The notes below the pieces were generated by a model. It saw only the letters and a list, made by a program, of their open reading frames with translations. It did not search any database and was not told the DNA's origin. The position numbers and the translations under genes were made by a program. This document shows, piece after piece, positions 16,231-25,086 of a stretch of DNA of 64,000 nucleotides (positions within the stretch are counted from its first letter, which is position 1; the number at the start of each line of letters is the position of its first letter). This stretch comes from Streptomyces sp. SID13031 (lineage in GTDB: Bacteria; Actinomycetota; Actinomycetes; Propionibacteriales; Kribbellaceae). The stretch is taken from positions 186,001-250,000 of the forward strand of contig NZ_JAAGLV010000002.1 of the NCBI RefSeq assembly GCF_010548305.1. The letters are read 5' to 3'.

Positions 16231-17103
16231 GTGAATCCGACCGAGATCAGGGTGCGGTATCCCGAGCGGATCGCCGAGGCGTGGCAGCAGCGGCGTCGGC
16301 GGGAACTCGTCGGCGAGGATGGGCGGCTGCTGATCGTTGCCGCCGATCACCCGGCGCGGGGTGCGCTCGGTGTCCGGGATGACCTGATGGCGATGGCGAG
16401 CCGGCCGGCGCTGATCGACCGGCTCTGTACTGCGCTGCGGCGGCCGGGCGTGGACGGTGTGCTCGCGACGCCCGATATCCTCGAAGACCTGCTGTTGCTC
16501 GGGGCGCTCGAAGGCAAGGTCGTGATCGGCTCGATGAACCGTGGCGGGCTGCAGGGCGCGTCGTTCGAGCTGGACGACCGGTTCACGGCTTACGGTACGG
16601 CGGATGACATCGCCGGGCGCCGGCTGGACGGCGGCAAGATGCTGACCAGGATCTGCCTGGACGACCCCGGCACGGTGGCGACGCTGGAGAGCAGCGCCCG
16701 GGCGGTGACCGAACTCGCCGAACGCAAACTGATGGCGATGGTCGAACCCTTCTGGTCGGTCCGCCGCGACGGCCGGGTGACGAACCTGCTCGACCCCGAC
16801 TCGGTCATCAAGTCGATCCACATCGCCGCCGGCCTAGGCGCCACCAGCGCCTACACCTGGCTGAAGCTGCCGGTGGTGGACGACCTGGCCCGGGTCATGG
16901 ATGCAACCACCCTCCCAACGCTCCTCCTGGGCGGCGACCCAACAGTTGCCCCGGAAGAGACCTATGCCTCCTGGGGCAAGGCTTTGAGCCTCCCCTCGGT
17001 CCGAGGCCTGGTAGTAGGCCGAGCCCTGCTCTTCCCACCCGACGGCAACGTCGCCGCCGCCGTAGACCAAGCCTCATCCCTAGTACACGGAGGCGCCGCA
17101 TGA
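16231..17103 (+). CDS. Cgl0158-family aldolase of inositol catabolism
   Basis: A 290-residue (beta/alpha)8 aldolase-like protein, the type that replaces IolJ in actinobacterial inositol clusters and is expected to cleave 2-deoxy-5-keto-gluconate 6-phosphate to dihydroxyacetone phosphate and malonate semialdehyde. LLIVAADHPARGALGV (about 30), VIGSMNRGGL and the Lys-bearing TWLKLPVV near residue 210 fit a Schiff-base class I enzyme; the Lys assignment is inference. I chose GTG 16231 because GGGGAG lies 4 nt upstream and the conserved region starts there; the frame continues upstream to ATG 15595, giving a 502-residue form if translated. The stop overlaps the ATG of a 38-codon ORF. Confidence 0.82.
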   Translation: MNPTEIRVRYPERIAEAWQQRRRRELVGEDGRLLIVAADHPARGALGVRDDLMAMASRPALIDRLCTALRRPGVDGVLATPDILEDLLLLGALEGKVVIGSMNRGGLQGASFELDDRFTAYGTADDIAGRRLDGGKMLTRICLDDPGTVATLESSARAVTELAERKLMAMVEPFWSVRRDGRVTNLLDPDSVIKSIHIAAGLGATSAYTWLKLPVVDDLARVMDATTLPTLLLGGDPTVAPEETYASWGKALSLPSVRGLVVGRALLFPPDGNVAAAVDQASSLVHGGAA

Positions 17104-17216
17104 CGGCACAGGTCCCTGCACAGGTCACCGTGCAGGTCCTCGCACAGGTCCGCGTGCCGGCGCATGGTGTCGCCGGGATCAGCGCAGCTGTCCGTGCCGA
17201 CGGAGGTATCGCATGA
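17100..17216 (+). CDS. 38-codon linker ORF between the aldolase and iolB
   Basis: ATG 17100 overlaps the aldolase stop (ATGA) and its own TGA (17214-17216) overlaps the iolB ATG at 17213. The first third is four tandem 12-bp units (17106-17153) encoding AQVP, AQVT, VQVL, AQVR. No known function; like the 17-codon ORF upstream it would serve translational coupling across a gap that lacks a ribosome-binding site of its own for iolB. Confidence 0.4.
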   Translation: MTAQVPAQVTVQVLAQVRVPAHGVAGISAAVRADGGIA

Positions 17217-18103
17217 CCGAGTGGTTCCGTCCTGCGGGCTCCACCGCGCGCGACGGCTTCGATGTGGCAGTCAGTCCGGGGGAGAAGGACTGGGAACACA
17301 CCGGCCTGTGCGTCGCGACTCTGCGGCCCGGGCAGTCGGTGGAGATCGAGACCGGTGACTCGGAGTGGCTCGTGTTGCCGTTGTCCGGATCCGCCGAGGT
17401 GATTGTGGACGGTGAGACAGTCCCGTTGGGCGGACGTGCTGACGTGTTCGCCGGCGCGACTGATCTCGCCTACGTCCCACGCAACTCCACCATGGTTGTC
17501 GTCAGCGCGGGCGGGGCTCGGATCGCCTTCCCGCATGCTCGGGCGGCTTCGGACTATCCGTTCCGGCGGATCGGGGTCGAGCAGATCGAGACCGAGTTGC
17601 GGGGAGCTGGTGTCGCTTCCCGGCAGGTCCGGAACTTCGGCACGCCCGGGGTACTCGAGGCCGACTCGATCATCGCCTGCGAGGTACTCACCCCGGCCGG
17701 GAACTGGTCGTCGTACCCGCCGCACAAGCACGACGAGCACAAGCCTGGCAAGGAGAGTGAGCTCGAGGAGATCTACTACTTCGAACTCCAGCTCTCCGAC
17801 GCCGCCCCTGAGGTTGTCAAGGGCAACGACCCGATCGGTTACCAGCGGGTCTACGGCACCGGTGACCGCCCCATCGACGTACTGGCTGAAGTGCGCAGCG
17901 GGGATCTGGTGCTGGTGCCACACGGTTGGCATGGTCCTGCGATGGCGCCTCCTGGCTATGACATGTACTACCTGAACGTGATGGCCGGCCCCGGCGCCGA
18001 ACGCGAGTGGCTGATCAGCGACGACCCACAGCACGGCTGGGTCCGCGAACTGTGGAAGACCGAGAAGATCGACCCCCGCCTCCCCTTCGGAAAAAGCGAG
18101 TGA
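17213..18103 (+). CDS. iolB: 5-deoxy-glucuronate isomerase
   Basis: A 296-residue double-cupin enzyme converting 5-deoxy-D-glucuronate to 2-deoxy-5-keto-D-gluconate. The metal site is visible in PPHKHDEHKPGKESELEE (about 164-181), followed by YYFELQL, with a second His late in the protein (VPHGWHGPAM). Length is as in Bacillus IolB. It follows the 38-codon ORF with an ATGA overlap. After the stop there are 163 bp before iolD containing an imperfect stem (GCCCC near 18118 with GGGGC near 18168), perhaps a weak terminator or processing site. Confidence 0.92.
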   Translation: MTEWFRPAGSTARDGFDVAVSPGEKDWEHTGLCVATLRPGQSVEIETGDSEWLVLPLSGSAEVIVDGETVPLGGRADVFAGATDLAYVPRNSTMVVVSAGGARIAFPHARAASDYPFRRIGVEQIETELRGAGVASRQVRNFGTPGVLEADSIIACEVLTPAGNWSSYPPHKHDEHKPGKESELEEIYYFELQLSDAAPEVVKGNDPIGYQRVYGTGDRPIDVLAEVRSGDLVLVPHGWHGPAMAPPGYDMYYLNVMAGPGAEREWLISDDPQHGWVRELWKTEKIDPRLPFGKSE

Positions 18104-18266
18104 TCGCGCCAACCAAGCCCCCACGACCTGCGGCGGCAGAGGTGGGCATCTGGTCGGCTCCGCGAGGGGCTGGTTTGTGGAGTTCTACCGTGCCGCAGTG
18201 CGGGCGCTGGCTGGGTAATAGTGGGTGGGGGTTCGCAGTGGTGGCTACTGGTTTTGGAGGAGAGTT

Positions 18267-20186
18267 ATGACGGTGCGTCTGACGGTCGCGCAGGCGTTGG
18301 TGCGGTTCCTGGGTGTTCAGTACTCGGAGCGTGATGGGGAGCGGCAGAAGCTCTTTGCTGGGTGTTTCGGGATCTTTGGGCATGGCAATGTGGCTGGCGT
18401 TGGGCAGGCACTGTTGCAGGCCGAGCTCGAGGATCCTGAGGCGTTGCCCTACATCCTCGCCCGCAACGAGCAGGCGATGGTGCACAGCGCCTCCGCCTTC
18501 GCCCGGACCCGCGATCGCCTGCAGACCTACGCCTGCACGGCGAGCGTCGGACCCGGCTCGACCAACATGATCACCGGCGCGGCGCTGGCGACAGTCAACC
18601 GCCTACCCGTACTCCTCCTTCCTTCGGACGTGTTCAGCACCCGGGCGGCGACGCCGGTGCTGCAGGAACTGGAGAGCACGACCGCGGGTGACGTCTCGGT
18701 CAACGACGCCTTCCGCCCGGTCTCCAAGTACTTCGACCGGATCTGGCGCCCCGAGCAACTGCCCTCGGCCCTGCTGAACGCGATGCGCGTGCTGACCGAC
18801 CCGGTAGAGACCGGCGCGGTCACGATCGCTCTGCCGCAAGACGTGCAGGCCGAAGCCTTCGACTGGCCCGAGGACCTGTTCGCCGAGCGCACCTGGTACA
18901 TCGCCCGCCCGTTGCCGGAAGCATCTATTGTCGCCAAGGCGGTCGAGCTCATCCGGTCTTCGCGAAAGCCCCTGATCGTGGCTGGAGGCGGTGCGGCCTA
19001 CTCCCGCGCGCAGGATGCGTTGCGAGAGTTCGCCGAGCAGACCGGCATACCGGTGGCGGAAAGTCAGGCGGGCAAGGGATCTCTGCGCTACGACCACCCG
19101 CAGTCGGTCGGCGCGATCGGGTCCACGGGCACGACGGCCGCGAACGCGCTGGCCCGCGAGGCCGACCTGGTGATCGGTGTCGGCACCCGCTTCGCCGACT
19201 TCACGACGGCGTCGCGGACGGCCTTCCAGAACCCGGACGTGCGGTTCGTGAACATCAACGTGGCGCGGTTCGACGGTGGCAAGCATGCTGGTCTCCCTGT
19301 CGTCGCCGATGCCCGGGAAGCCCTTGTTTCCTTGGCATCTGCACTCGGTGACTGGTCCGTACAGGATGATTACAGATCATTGACGGCCGAGCTCGCAACT
19401 CGGTGGGACGCGATTGTGGATAACACCTACAACCCGCCCACGGACGTGACCTCGAAACTCGCGGAAGGTCTGCTCACCCAGGGCGAGGTCCTCGGTGCCG
19501 TCAACGAATTGTCGGCGCCGTCTGATGTGGTGGTGTGTGCGGCCGGTTCGATGCCGGGCGACCTGCACAAACTCTGGCGGACCCGCGACCCGAAGGGATA
19601 CCACGTCGAATATGGCTACTCCTGCATGGGATACGAGATCGCCGGCGGCCTGGGCGTCCGGCTCGGCGCACCCGAGCGCGACGTCTTCGTCATGGTCGGC
19701 GACGGGTCGTATCTGATGATGTCGAGCGAGCTCGTCACGGCCGTCCAGGAGAACGTCAAGATCATCGTCGTCCTGGTCCAGAACCACGGCTTCGCGTCGA
19801 TCGGCGCGTTGTCGGAATCCCTTGGCTCACAACGATTCGGTACGTCGTACCGGCGGCGTAGTGGCGACGGGCGACTCGATGGGGACTACCTCCCGGTCGA
19901 CCTGGCGGCCAACGTGCGCAGCCTCGGCGTCGAGGTGCTGGACGTGAACAGCCGCGCCGAGCTGGAGAAGGCGATCGGTACGGCGAAGGCCGCCGACGGC
20001 CCGATCGCGATCCACGTCAAGACTGACCCGCTGATCGGCGCGCCGGACAGCGAGTCGTGGTGGGACGTACCGGTCAGCCAGGTGTCCGACCTGGACTCGA
20101 CCCGCGCGGCGTCGGTGAAGTACGAGGAATCCAAGCAGACGCAGCGGCCGTATCTGGCGCCCGTCGAAGGAGGCAACCGTGGGTAG
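18267..20186 (+). CDS. iolD: 3D-(3,5/4)-trihydroxycyclohexane-1,2-dione hydrolase
   Basis: A 639-residue thiamine-diphosphate enzyme opening the ring of trihydroxycyclohexane-dione to 5-deoxyglucuronate. FGIFGHGNVAGVGQAL and the ThDP-activating Glu in ILARNEQAMVHSA (about 66-78) are N-terminal; the Mg/ThDP motif VGDGSYLM followed after about 25 residues by LVQNHGFASIG lies at about 475-510. ATG 18267 follows the strong site GGAGGAG; an in-frame GTG further upstream has none. The end overlaps iolE by 8 bases. Confidence 0.95.
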   Translation: MTVRLTVAQALVRFLGVQYSERDGERQKLFAGCFGIFGHGNVAGVGQALLQAELEDPEALPYILARNEQAMVHSASAFARTRDRLQTYACTASVGPGSTNMITGAALATVNRLPVLLLPSDVFSTRAATPVLQELESTTAGDVSVNDAFRPVSKYFDRIWRPEQLPSALLNAMRVLTDPVETGAVTIALPQDVQAEAFDWPEDLFAERTWYIARPLPEASIVAKAVELIRSSRKPLIVAGGGAAYSRAQDALREFAEQTGIPVAESQAGKGSLRYDHPQSVGAIGSTGTTAANALAREADLVIGVGTRFADFTTASRTAFQNPDVRFVNINVARFDGGKHAGLPVVADAREALVSLASALGDWSVQDDYRSLTAELATRWDAIVDNTYNPPTDVTSKLAEGLLTQGEVLGAVNELSAPSDVVVCAAGSMPGDLHKLWRTRDPKGYHVEYGYSCMGYEIAGGLGVRLGAPERDVFVMVGDGSYLMMSSELVTAVQENVKIIVVLVQNHGFASIGALSESLGSQRFGTSYRRRSGDGRLDGDYLPVDLAANVRSLGVEVLDVNSRAELEKAIGTAKAADGPIAIHVKTDPLIGAPDSESWWDVPVSQVSDLDSTRAASVKYEESKQTQRPYLAPVEGGNRG

Positions 20187-21072
20187 CGTCAAAGTAGGCA
20201 GCGCGCCGGACTCGTGGGGCGTCTGGTTCGCGAACGACGAGCAGCAGACGCCGTGGGAGCGGTTCCTCGACGAGGTCGCCGGAGCGGGCTACACGCGGAT
20301 CGAGCTCGGACCGTACGGCTACCTGCCGACCGATCCCGCGCAGCTGAAGGAAGAGCTGGACAAGCGCGGTCTCGAGGTGACGGCCGGCACGATCTTCGAG
20401 CACCTCCACCGGGAGGACTCCTGGGACTCGACCTGGCGCGACGTCTCGGCCGCCGCCGAGCTGGCAGCGGCGATGGGCGCCAAGCACCTGGTCGTCATCC
20501 CGTCGATGTGGCGTGGCTCGGACGGCGAGGTCGTCGAGCCGCGACTGGATCACGAGGGGCAGGCCCGGCACGGCAAGCAGGTGACCGAGCTCGGCCGGCG
20601 GATCGCCGCGGAGTACGGGTTGAAGACGCAGTTCCATCCGCATGCGGACGGGCACGTGGACAGCCAGGAGACCGTGGAGCGGTTCCTCGCCGAGACCGAC
20701 GGGGAGTACGTCAACCTCTGCCTGGACACCGGCCACATCAGCTACTGCGGTGGTGACAATCTCGAGCTGATCCGGAAGTACCCGGAGCGGATCGGTTACG
20801 TGCACCTGAAGCAGGTCGACCCGGCGGTGCTCGCGCAGGTCGAGGCCGACGGCGTCGGGTTCGACGAAGCCGTCCGGCGCGGCGTGATGTGCGAGCCGCC
20901 GCTCGGCGTGCCCGACCTGCCGCCGGTGCTCGACGCGCTGGCCGGCCTCGACGCCGATCTGTTCGCGATCGTGGAGCAGGACCTGTATCCGTGCCCGCCT
21001 GACGTGCCGCTGCCGATCGCGGAACGCACGCTGGCATATCTGCGGACCCACGGGGGTGGTGTATCCGCTTGA
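20179..21072 (+). CDS. iolE: Inosose dehydratase
   Basis: A 297-residue TIM-barrel enzyme dehydrating scyllo-inosose to the dione used by IolD. APDSWGVWFANDEQQTPWE at the N-terminus, TQFHPHADGH (about 154-163), LCLDTGHISYCGGD (about 183) and the Glu of AIVEQDLYPC are the family's metal and substrate residues. GTG 20179 is preceded by GAAGGAGG and overlaps the iolD end, so the two consecutive enzymes are co-translated. A hairpin follows the stop. Confidence 0.92.
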   Translation: MGSVKVGSAPDSWGVWFANDEQQTPWERFLDEVAGAGYTRIELGPYGYLPTDPAQLKEELDKRGLEVTAGTIFEHLHREDSWDSTWRDVSAAAELAAAMGAKHLVVIPSMWRGSDGEVVEPRLDHEGQARHGKQVTELGRRIAAEYGLKTQFHPHADGHVDSQETVERFLAETDGEYVNLCLDTGHISYCGGDNLELIRKYPERIGYVHLKQVDPAVLAQVEADGVGFDEAVRRGVMCEPPLGVPDLPPVLDALAGLDADLFAIVEQDLYPCPPDVPLPIAERTLAYLRTHGGGVSA

Positions 21073-21073
21073 C

Positions 21074-21099
21074 GACCAGCAGAGTAATGCTCTCTGGTC
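21074..21099 (+). terminator. Hairpin between iolE and the transporter genes
   Basis: GACCAG and AGAG pair with CTCT and CTGGTC around TAATG, one C bulged. No U-tract follows, so it is more likely an attenuator or mRNA-stabilising stem that sets high expression of the binding protein. Confidence 0.5.
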
Positions 21100-21153
21100 A
21101 CACTCACACGCCGCGGCGTTACCGCGGAACGTCTGAAAGGCTGGTTGGTTTTC

Positions 21154-22149
21154 ATGGTTCGGTGGCAGAAGAAGGCGGTGGCCACGGGGGCGGCGCTCGT
21201 GCTGGTAGCGGCGCTGGGTGCCTGTAGTTCCTCCGGCGGCAAGCAGGAGGAGGAGAAGGCGAGCGGAGCGGCCGGCAACGTGGCGAACACGCCGCGGATG
21301 AAGGTTGCCTTCATCACCCATGCCGCCCCCGGCGACACGTTCTGGGACCTGGTCCGCAAGGGTGCTGAGGCGGCCGCGGCGAAGGACAACGTCGAGTTGC
21401 AGTACTCCGGTGCGCCCGAGGGTGCGGACCAGGCCAACCTGGTGCAGACCGCGATCGACCAGAAGGTCGACGGCATCGCCGTCACGCTGGCCAAGCCCGA
21501 CGCGATGCAGGCGAACGTGAAGAAGGCGGCCGACGGTGGCATCCCGGTGGTCGCGCTGAACGGTGGCATCGACTCCTGGAAGCAGGCCGGTGCGCTCGGC
21601 TACTTCGGTCAGGACGAGCGGATCGCCGGTCAGGCAGCGGGAACGAAGCTGACCGAGCTCGGCGCGAAGAAGGCCGTCTGCGTGATCCAGGAGCAGGGCC
21701 ACGTCGGCCTGGAGGCGCGCTGCCAGGGGGTGAAGGAGAAGTTCCCGAACACCGAGAAGCTCTACATCACCGGTACCGACATGCCGGGCAGCCAGACCAC
21801 GATGACCTCGAAGCTCCAGCAGGACAAGAGCATCGACTACGTCGTCACGCTGGGAGCGCCGTACGCGCTGGCCGCGGTGAAGTCGGTCAAGGACGCGGGC
21901 TCGAGCGCCAAGGTCGGCACCTTCGACACCAACAAGGACCTGATCGGCGCGATCAAGTCCGGTGACGTGCAGTGGGCCGTGGACCAGCAGCCGTACCTGC
22001 AGGGCTACCTCGCGGTCGACAGCCTGTGGCTCTACAAGACGAACGGCAACACCATCGGCGGTGGCCAGGCCACGCTGACCGGTCCCGCGTTCATCGACAA
22101 GGGCAATGTCGCCGCGGTGGAGAAGTTCGCCGCCGGCGGGACGCGCTGA
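21154..22149 (+). CDS. Sugar ABC transporter substrate-binding lipoprotein
   Basis: A 331-residue lipoprotein: basic start (MVRWQKK), hydrophobic core, then lipobox LGAC with Cys24. The remainder is a ribose/galactose-type periplasmic-binding fold (MKVAFITHAAPGDTFW, VDGIAVTLAKPDAMQ, VTLGAPYALAAVKSV). Placed between the catabolic genes and a matching permease and ATPase, it should capture myo-inositol outside the membrane. ATG 21154 is 12 nt after GAAAGG; TTG 21145 is an alternative start adding three residues. Confidence 0.88.
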   Translation: MVRWQKKAVATGAALVLVAALGACSSSGGKQEEEKASGAAGNVANTPRMKVAFITHAAPGDTFWDLVRKGAEAAAAKDNVELQYSGAPEGADQANLVQTAIDQKVDGIAVTLAKPDAMQANVKKAADGGIPVVALNGGIDSWKQAGALGYFGQDERIAGQAAGTKLTELGAKKAVCVIQEQGHVGLEARCQGVKEKFPNTEKLYITGTDMPGSQTTMTSKLQQDKSIDYVVTLGAPYALAAVKSVKDAGSSAKVGTFDTNKDLIGAIKSGDVQWAVDQQPYLQGYLAVDSLWLYKTNGNTIGGGQATLTGPAFIDKGNVAAVEKFAAGGTR

Positions 22150-22157
22150 GGTAGATC

Positions 22158-23201
22158 ATGGCATCCACGCTGACGGCGCCGTCGACTCTTGACGACCGCG
22201 TCTCGACACGTTCGCTGGGCGCGCGGCTGCTCAGCCGGCCCGAGGTGGGATCGCTGGTCGGCGCCGTGGTCATCCTGGTGTTCTTCCTGATCGTCGCGCC
22301 GCCGTTCCGGCACGTCGCGACCACCGGCACGATCCTGTACCAGGCGGCGCTGATCGGCATGATGGCGGTGCCGGTGGCGCTGCTGATGATCGGCGGCGAG
22401 TTCGACCTGTCGGCCGGCGTCGCGGTCACCACGGCAGGCCTGACGGGTGGACTGTTCTCCTACCAGCTCAGTACCAACGTGTGGATCGGCGTCCTGGTGT
22501 CGCTGGTCGTCGCGGTGGCGGTCGGTGCGTTCAACGGCTGGCTGTTGATGAGAACCGGGTTGCCGAGCTTCCTGGTCACGCTCGGCACCTTCTTCATCCT
22601 GCAAGGCCTGAACCTCGGGGTCACCCGGGTGCTGTCCGGCACGGTCTCGTCGAACTCGATCAGCGACATGGACGGCTTCAGCTCGGCGCACGCCGTGTTC
22701 GCCTCCGAGTTCAAGATCGGCGGGCTGACCGTGAAGATCCTGATCGTCTGGTGGATCGTGTTCGTCGCGATCTCGACCTGGGTGCTGCTGAAGACGAAGA
22801 TCGGCAACTGGATCTTCGCCGTCGGTGGCGACGCGGCGGCCGCTCGCGCGGTCGGTGTACCGGTCAAGCGGGTGAAGATCGGGCTGTTCGTCACGGTCGG
22901 ATTCTTCGCCTGGTTCTCCGGGATGCATCTGCTCTTCAACCAGGCCGTCGTGCAGTCCGGCGAGGGTGTCGGCAAGGAGTTCATCTACATCATCGCCGCG
23001 GTGGTCGGCGGGTGTCTGCTGACCGGCGGCTACGGCTCGGTGATCGGGTCCGCGGTCGGCGCGCTGATCTTCGGGATGACCCAGCTCGGTGTCGTCTATG
23101 CGGGCTGGAACGCGGACTGGTTCAAGGCGTTCCTGGGCGTGATGTTGCTGCTGGCCACCATCGTCAACCTCGTCGTCAAGAAGAGGGCGGATCTGAGATG
23201 A
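22158..23201 (+). CDS. Sugar ABC transporter permease (RbsC/FrcB type)
   Basis: A 347-residue permease with about ten hydrophobic helices and the BPD_transp_2 signature (GGEFDLSAGVAVTTAG near residue 77; YIIAAVVGGCLLTGGYGS near 280). It forms the membrane channel for the inositol importer together with the neighbouring binding protein and ATPase. The stop overlaps the ATPase ATG (ATGA). Confidence 0.9.
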   Translation: MASTLTAPSTLDDRVSTRSLGARLLSRPEVGSLVGAVVILVFFLIVAPPFRHVATTGTILYQAALIGMMAVPVALLMIGGEFDLSAGVAVTTAGLTGGLFSYQLSTNVWIGVLVSLVVAVAVGAFNGWLLMRTGLPSFLVTLGTFFILQGLNLGVTRVLSGTVSSNSISDMDGFSSAHAVFASEFKIGGLTVKILIVWWIVFVAISTWVLLKTKIGNWIFAVGGDAAAARAVGVPVKRVKIGLFVTVGFFAWFSGMHLLFNQAVVQSGEGVGKEFIYIIAAVVGGCLLTGGYGSVIGSAVGALIFGMTQLGVVYAGWNADWFKAFLGVMLLLATIVNLVVKKRADLR

Positions 23202-24076
23202 GTACCACCGAGAAGTTTGCGGAAGAGGCGAGCACCAGCCCGACCACGCCGGTCGTCCATCTGGAGGACGTCGGTAAGAGCTACGGCAACGTGCACGCGC
23301 TGCGGGGTGTCTCCCTGGCGGTCAGGCAGGGCGAGATCACCTGCGTGCTCGGTGACAACGGCGCGGGCAAGTCGACGCTGATCAAGATCATCGCCGGCCT
23401 GCACGAGCACACCGACGGCATCTTGTCGGTGAACGGCGAGGCCCGGAAGTTCAGTTCGCCGCGGGAGTCGCTGGACAGTGGGATCGCCACTGTCTACCAG
23501 GACCTGGCGCTCGCGCCGCTGATGTCGGTCTGGCGGAACTTCTTCCTCGGCAACGAGGTCACCAAGACGTTCGGCCGGCTCGACATCCACCAGATGAAGC
23601 GGATCGCGCGGGAGGAGCTGACCAAGATGGGGATCTCGATCCCCAACCTGGAGCAGCCGGTCGGGATGCTGTCCGGCGGTCAGCGCCAGTGCATCGCGAT
23701 CGCCCGGGCGATCTACTTCGGCGCCAAGGTGCTGATCCTGGACGAGCCGACGGCCGCACTCGGCGTCAAGCAGTCCGGGGTGGTGCTGAAGTACATCGTG
23801 AAGGCCCGTGACGCCGGGCTCGGCGTCGTCTTCATCACCCACAACCCGCACCACGCCTACCTGGTCGGGAACCACTTCGTCGTTCTCAAGCTGGGCCGGG
23901 TCGCGCTCGATACGCATCGCGCCGACATCACCCTGGAGCAGCTGACCAACGAGATGGCGGGTGGCTCCGAGCTGGAGGCACTCAGCCACGAGCTCCGCGG
24001 GATCAACGCGGAGACCGTGGTGGTACGCCCGGCCGACGGGCCGGTCAAGATCCAATCCCCACTGGAGAGCACATGA
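23198..24076 (+). CDS. Sugar ABC transporter ATP-binding protein
   Basis: A 292-residue single-domain ABC ATPase of the FrcA type: Walker A GDNGAGKST (residues 52-60), signature LSGGQRQ, Walker B VLILDEPTAAL and the switch His in VVFITHNPHH. Ribose-type systems usually have a duplicated ATPase (RbsA), so this half-length form must act as a homodimer. It is coupled by ATGA to the permease and to the following dehydrogenase, showing that uptake and catabolism are one operon. Confidence 0.9.
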   Translation: MSTTEKFAEEASTSPTTPVVHLEDVGKSYGNVHALRGVSLAVRQGEITCVLGDNGAGKSTLIKIIAGLHEHTDGILSVNGEARKFSSPRESLDSGIATVYQDLALAPLMSVWRNFFLGNEVTKTFGRLDIHQMKRIAREELTKMGISIPNLEQPVGMLSGGQRQCIAIARAIYFGAKVLILDEPTAALGVKQSGVVLKYIVKARDAGLGVVFITHNPHHAYLVGNHFVVLKLGRVALDTHRADITLEQLTNEMAGGSELEALSHELRGINAETVVVRPADGPVKIQSPLEST

Positions 24077-25086
24077 CCCAGGACCTCAGGATCGGCATCA
24101 TCGGTGTCGGAGCGATGGGCGCCGATCATGCCGAGCGGGTTGCCCGGCGAATCTCGGGCGCCCGGCTGGTCGCTGTGTCCGACCCGGACACGGCGCGCGC
24201 GGCGACGCTCGCCGCGGCGTTGGACGGCGTCCGGGTGATCGGGGACCCGCTGGCGCTGATCGGCGATGCCGAGGTGGATGCCGTCATCATCGCCTCGCCG
24301 GGCTTCGCGCACGCAGAGCAGTTGATGGCCTGCCTGGAGCACGTCAAGCCGGTGCTCTGCGAGAAGCCGCTGACGATGGACGCCGAGTCGTCGTTGCGCG
24401 TGGTCGAGGCGGAGCACAAGGTCGGCCGGCCGTTGATCCAGGTCGGGTTCATGCGCCGCTTCGACCCGGAGTACGCGCGGTTGAAGCAGTTGCTGGACTC
24501 CGGCGAGCTCGGCCGGACGCTGCTACTGCACAACGTGCACCGGAACAAGACGGTCCCGGCGACGTTCCGCAGCGAGATGATCGTGCGCGATTCCCTGGTG
24601 CACGAGGTCGACGTGGCGCGCTGGCTGTTCGGCGACGAGATCGTCAAGATCACCGTGCACGCCCCCAAGCCGACCAGCCTGGTCGCCGAGGGAGTGCTCG
24701 ACCCGCAGTTCGCCGTGTTCGAGATGGCGAGTGGCGCGCTCGCCGACGTAGAGGTCTTCGTGAACTTCCAGGTCGGCTACGAGGTGCGTTGCGAGGCCGT
24801 CGCCGAGAAGGGCAGCGCGACGATCGGGCTCGGGGTCGACGTACTGACCAAGCAGGCCGGACACTGGGGTGGTGCGGTGCCGGACGACTTCCGGGTCCGC
24901 TTCGGGCTCGCGTACGACATCGAGGTCCAGCGCTGGGTGAACGCCGCGGCGAAGGGCGAGATCGACGGCCCGACGGCCTGGGACGGGTATGCCGCCGCCG
25001 CGGTCTGCACGGCCGGCGTGCAGTCCCTGCAGGAAGGCCGCCCGGTGGAGGTCGAGATGGTCAGCCGTAGCGAGGTCCTCGGGTGA
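24073..25086 (+). CDS. iolG: Gfo/Idh/MocA dehydrogenase, inositol type
   Basis: A 337-residue enzyme with GIIGVGAMGADHAERV at the N-terminus, VLCEKPLTMD (about 94-103) and the catalytic SLVHEVDVARWLF segment (about 175-187) containing Asp and His typical of myo-inositol dehydrogenases. Compared with the copy at 12728 it looks closest to Bacillus IolG, so this may be the main myo-inositol 2-dehydrogenase and the other one may handle scyllo- or chiro-inositol (inference). It overlaps both neighbours. Confidence 0.87.
   Translation: MTQDLRIGIIGVGAMGADHAERVARRISGARLVAVSDPDTARAATLAAALDGVRVIGDPLALIGDAEVDAVIIASPGFAHAEQLMACLEHVKPVLCEKPLTMDAESSLRVVEAEHKVGRPLIQVGFMRRFDPEYARLKQLLDSGELGRTLLLHNVHRNKTVPATFRSEMIVRDSLVHEVDVARWLFGDEIVKITVHAPKPTSLVAEGVLDPQFAVFEMASGALADVEVFVNFQVGYEVRCEAVAEKGSATIGLGVDVLTKQAGHWGGAVPDDFRVRFGLAYDIEVQRWVNAAAKGEIDGPTAWDGYAAAAVCTAGVQSLQEGRPVEVEMVSRSEVLG

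Noticed and set aside
20074..21702. Long minus-strand frame across iolD, iolE and the binding-protein gene
   Set aside because: It spans three real genes with clear motifs on the plus strand; composition is that of a shadow frame.
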